A stretch of DNA of 64,000 nucleotides from Sulfurospirillum barnesii SES-3 (GTDB lineage Bacteria > Campylobacterota > Campylobacteria > Campylobacterales > Sulfurospirillaceae), in assembly GCF_000265295.1 (NCBI RefSeq), contig NC_018002.1, positions 434,001-498,000 on the forward strand. Direction: 5' to 3'. Shown here one piece after another: positions 63,336-64,000 of the stretch. The notes beneath the pieces are model-generated. The model ran no database searches. It was not told where the DNA came from and saw nothing but the letters and a program-made list of their open reading frames with translations. The stretch's first letter is position 1, and each line of letters begins with the position of its first letter. The position numbers and the translations under genes are program-made.

Positions 63336-64000
63336 TCAAGAGTTTTTTTCACTTTTTAAAAAAATACTTTCTCCTACATGTAAAAGTAACTTTAGAGCAT
63401 GGTAAGCACTTTGGGTTTGTATATAGGCTCGATTACCCTCTAAAAGAAGTCTCTCGATCATTACATTACCCTCCTTATCCCGTGCGCCCACATACACCGT
63501 ACCGACTGGTTTTTCAAGGCTTCCTCCTGTTGGCCCTGCGATTCCACTGGTGGCAATAGCATAATCTGCGAGGCTAGCATTTAAAACACCCTCAAGCATT
63601 TCACGCACGCACAATTCACTGACTGCCCCAAAATGTTCCAATGTTTCCCCACTGACTCCTAGCCATGACTCTTTTATCTCGTTTGCATACGTGACAAGGC
63701 CTCCTTTAAAAACCGCAGAAACACCTGCGTGCTGTGTGAACATTGTTGTAATAAGACCGCCTGTGCAACTCTCTGCAATACTGAGTGTTTTATTTTGTTC
63801 TTGAAGTCTTTGGATGATATGTTCAATGACATCTGGGTGATTAATAATTTTTTGTGGAAGAAGTGATGTGGCTGCTTTAAAAAAGTTTTCAATGTTGCCA
63901 TATTTACTGGAGATAGCTTCGACAATAATCCACCCATCAATCAAGAGGGTTGGAGTGATTTTAATTTCATAATTTTGTGCAAGAGGCTCAAGAAAGATTT
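63336..64000 (-). CDS. cinA: CinA-family protein, N-terminal part cut by window edge
   Basis: The last 221 codons are visible and the frame runs off the window. The C-terminal nicotinamide-nucleotide amidase (PncC) domain has AESCTGGLITTMFTQHAGVSAVFKGGLVTYANEIKE (pattern A-E-S-C-T-G-G) and ATSGIAGPTGGSLEKPVGTVYVGARD. The visible upstream part is the linker or the end of the molybdopterin-binding-type domain. It likely recycles NMN. Transcribed in the same direction as the tRNA cluster and upstream of it. Confidence 0.88.
   Translation of the reverse strand, partial: IFLEPLAQNYEIKITPTLLIDGWIIVEAISSKYGNIENFFKAATSLLPQKIINHPDVIEHIIQRLQEQNKTLSIAESCTGGLITTMFTQHAGVSAVFKGGLVTYANEIKESWLGVSGETLEHFGAVSELCVREMLEGVLNASLADYAIATSGIAGPTGGSLEKPVGTVYVGARDKEGNVMIERLLLEGNRAYIQTQSAYHALKLLLHVGESIFLKSEKNS

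Overview
The window looks like chromosome of a low-GC Campylobacterota bacterium, most likely Sulfurospirillum or a close relative (genus is inference). Signs are the order nadD / gapA-pgk-tpiA-fabI and the order nusA / HP0268-like / miaB / acyltransferase known from Campylobacter and Helicobacter, a futalosine-pathway MqnA, a fused CcsBA cytochrome c assembly protein, several TRAP and ABC carboxylate or amino-acid importers, an NfeD/SPFH pair, and a tmRNA whose tag (ANNSNYRPAYAVA) is of the epsilon type.

Layout. 1-9.1 kb: NAD synthesis, lower glycolysis, fatty acid synthesis, NusA, tRNA methylthiolation. 9.1-11.4 kb: an overlapping run of small membrane proteins (PilM/N/O-like layout). 11.3-18.1 kb: tilS, rimO, panC, prfB and envelope proteins. 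18.1-22.6 kb: a half-length asparaginase, dnaX, rho, uppS. 23.1-26.2 kb: a TakP-like TRAP importer on the minus strand. 26.4-27.8 kb: hcp behind a perfect FNR-type site. 28.3-32.2 kb: AT-rich accessory island with a PD-(D/E)XK-like protein, a Ser/Thr kinase with an unusual C-terminal half, and a NERD protein. 32.3-42.2 kb: Fe-S protein, broken adenosine deaminase, mqnA, DEAD helicase, GntP permease, ycaO, SPFH/NfeD. 42.25-42.63 kb: ssrA. 43.3-48.9 kb: sensor kinase (out of frame at a G8 tract), response regulator and dctPQM, a likely C4-dicarboxylate sensing and uptake unit. 48.9-54.2 kb: two MNT/HepT pairs, a Phd/RelE-type pair and two related porins. 54.3-58.9 kb: a complete livJHMGF operon. 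59-62.2 kb: ccsBA. 62.7-63.3 kb: six tRNA genes. 63.3 kb to the end: CinA, cut by the window edge.

Main points for a second look: (1) the palindrome TTTACATGTAAA, core TACATGTA, occurs 36 times, inside and between genes, far above chance; (2) two ~132-bp intergenic elements (37564-37694 and 44909-45041) fold into the same five stem-loops with compensatory base changes; (3) the kinase / nuclease-like gene pair, whose kinase carries a CxCxxC-x22-H motif like the zinc site of tRNA-guanine transglycosylases; (4) a C4-dicarboxylate sensor kinase switched out of frame by one base in a G8 tract; (5) palindromic hairpins between the binding-protein gene and the permease genes in all three importer operons. 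Four genes carry frameshifts; some sit in short homopolymers, so base-calling errors cannot be excluded.
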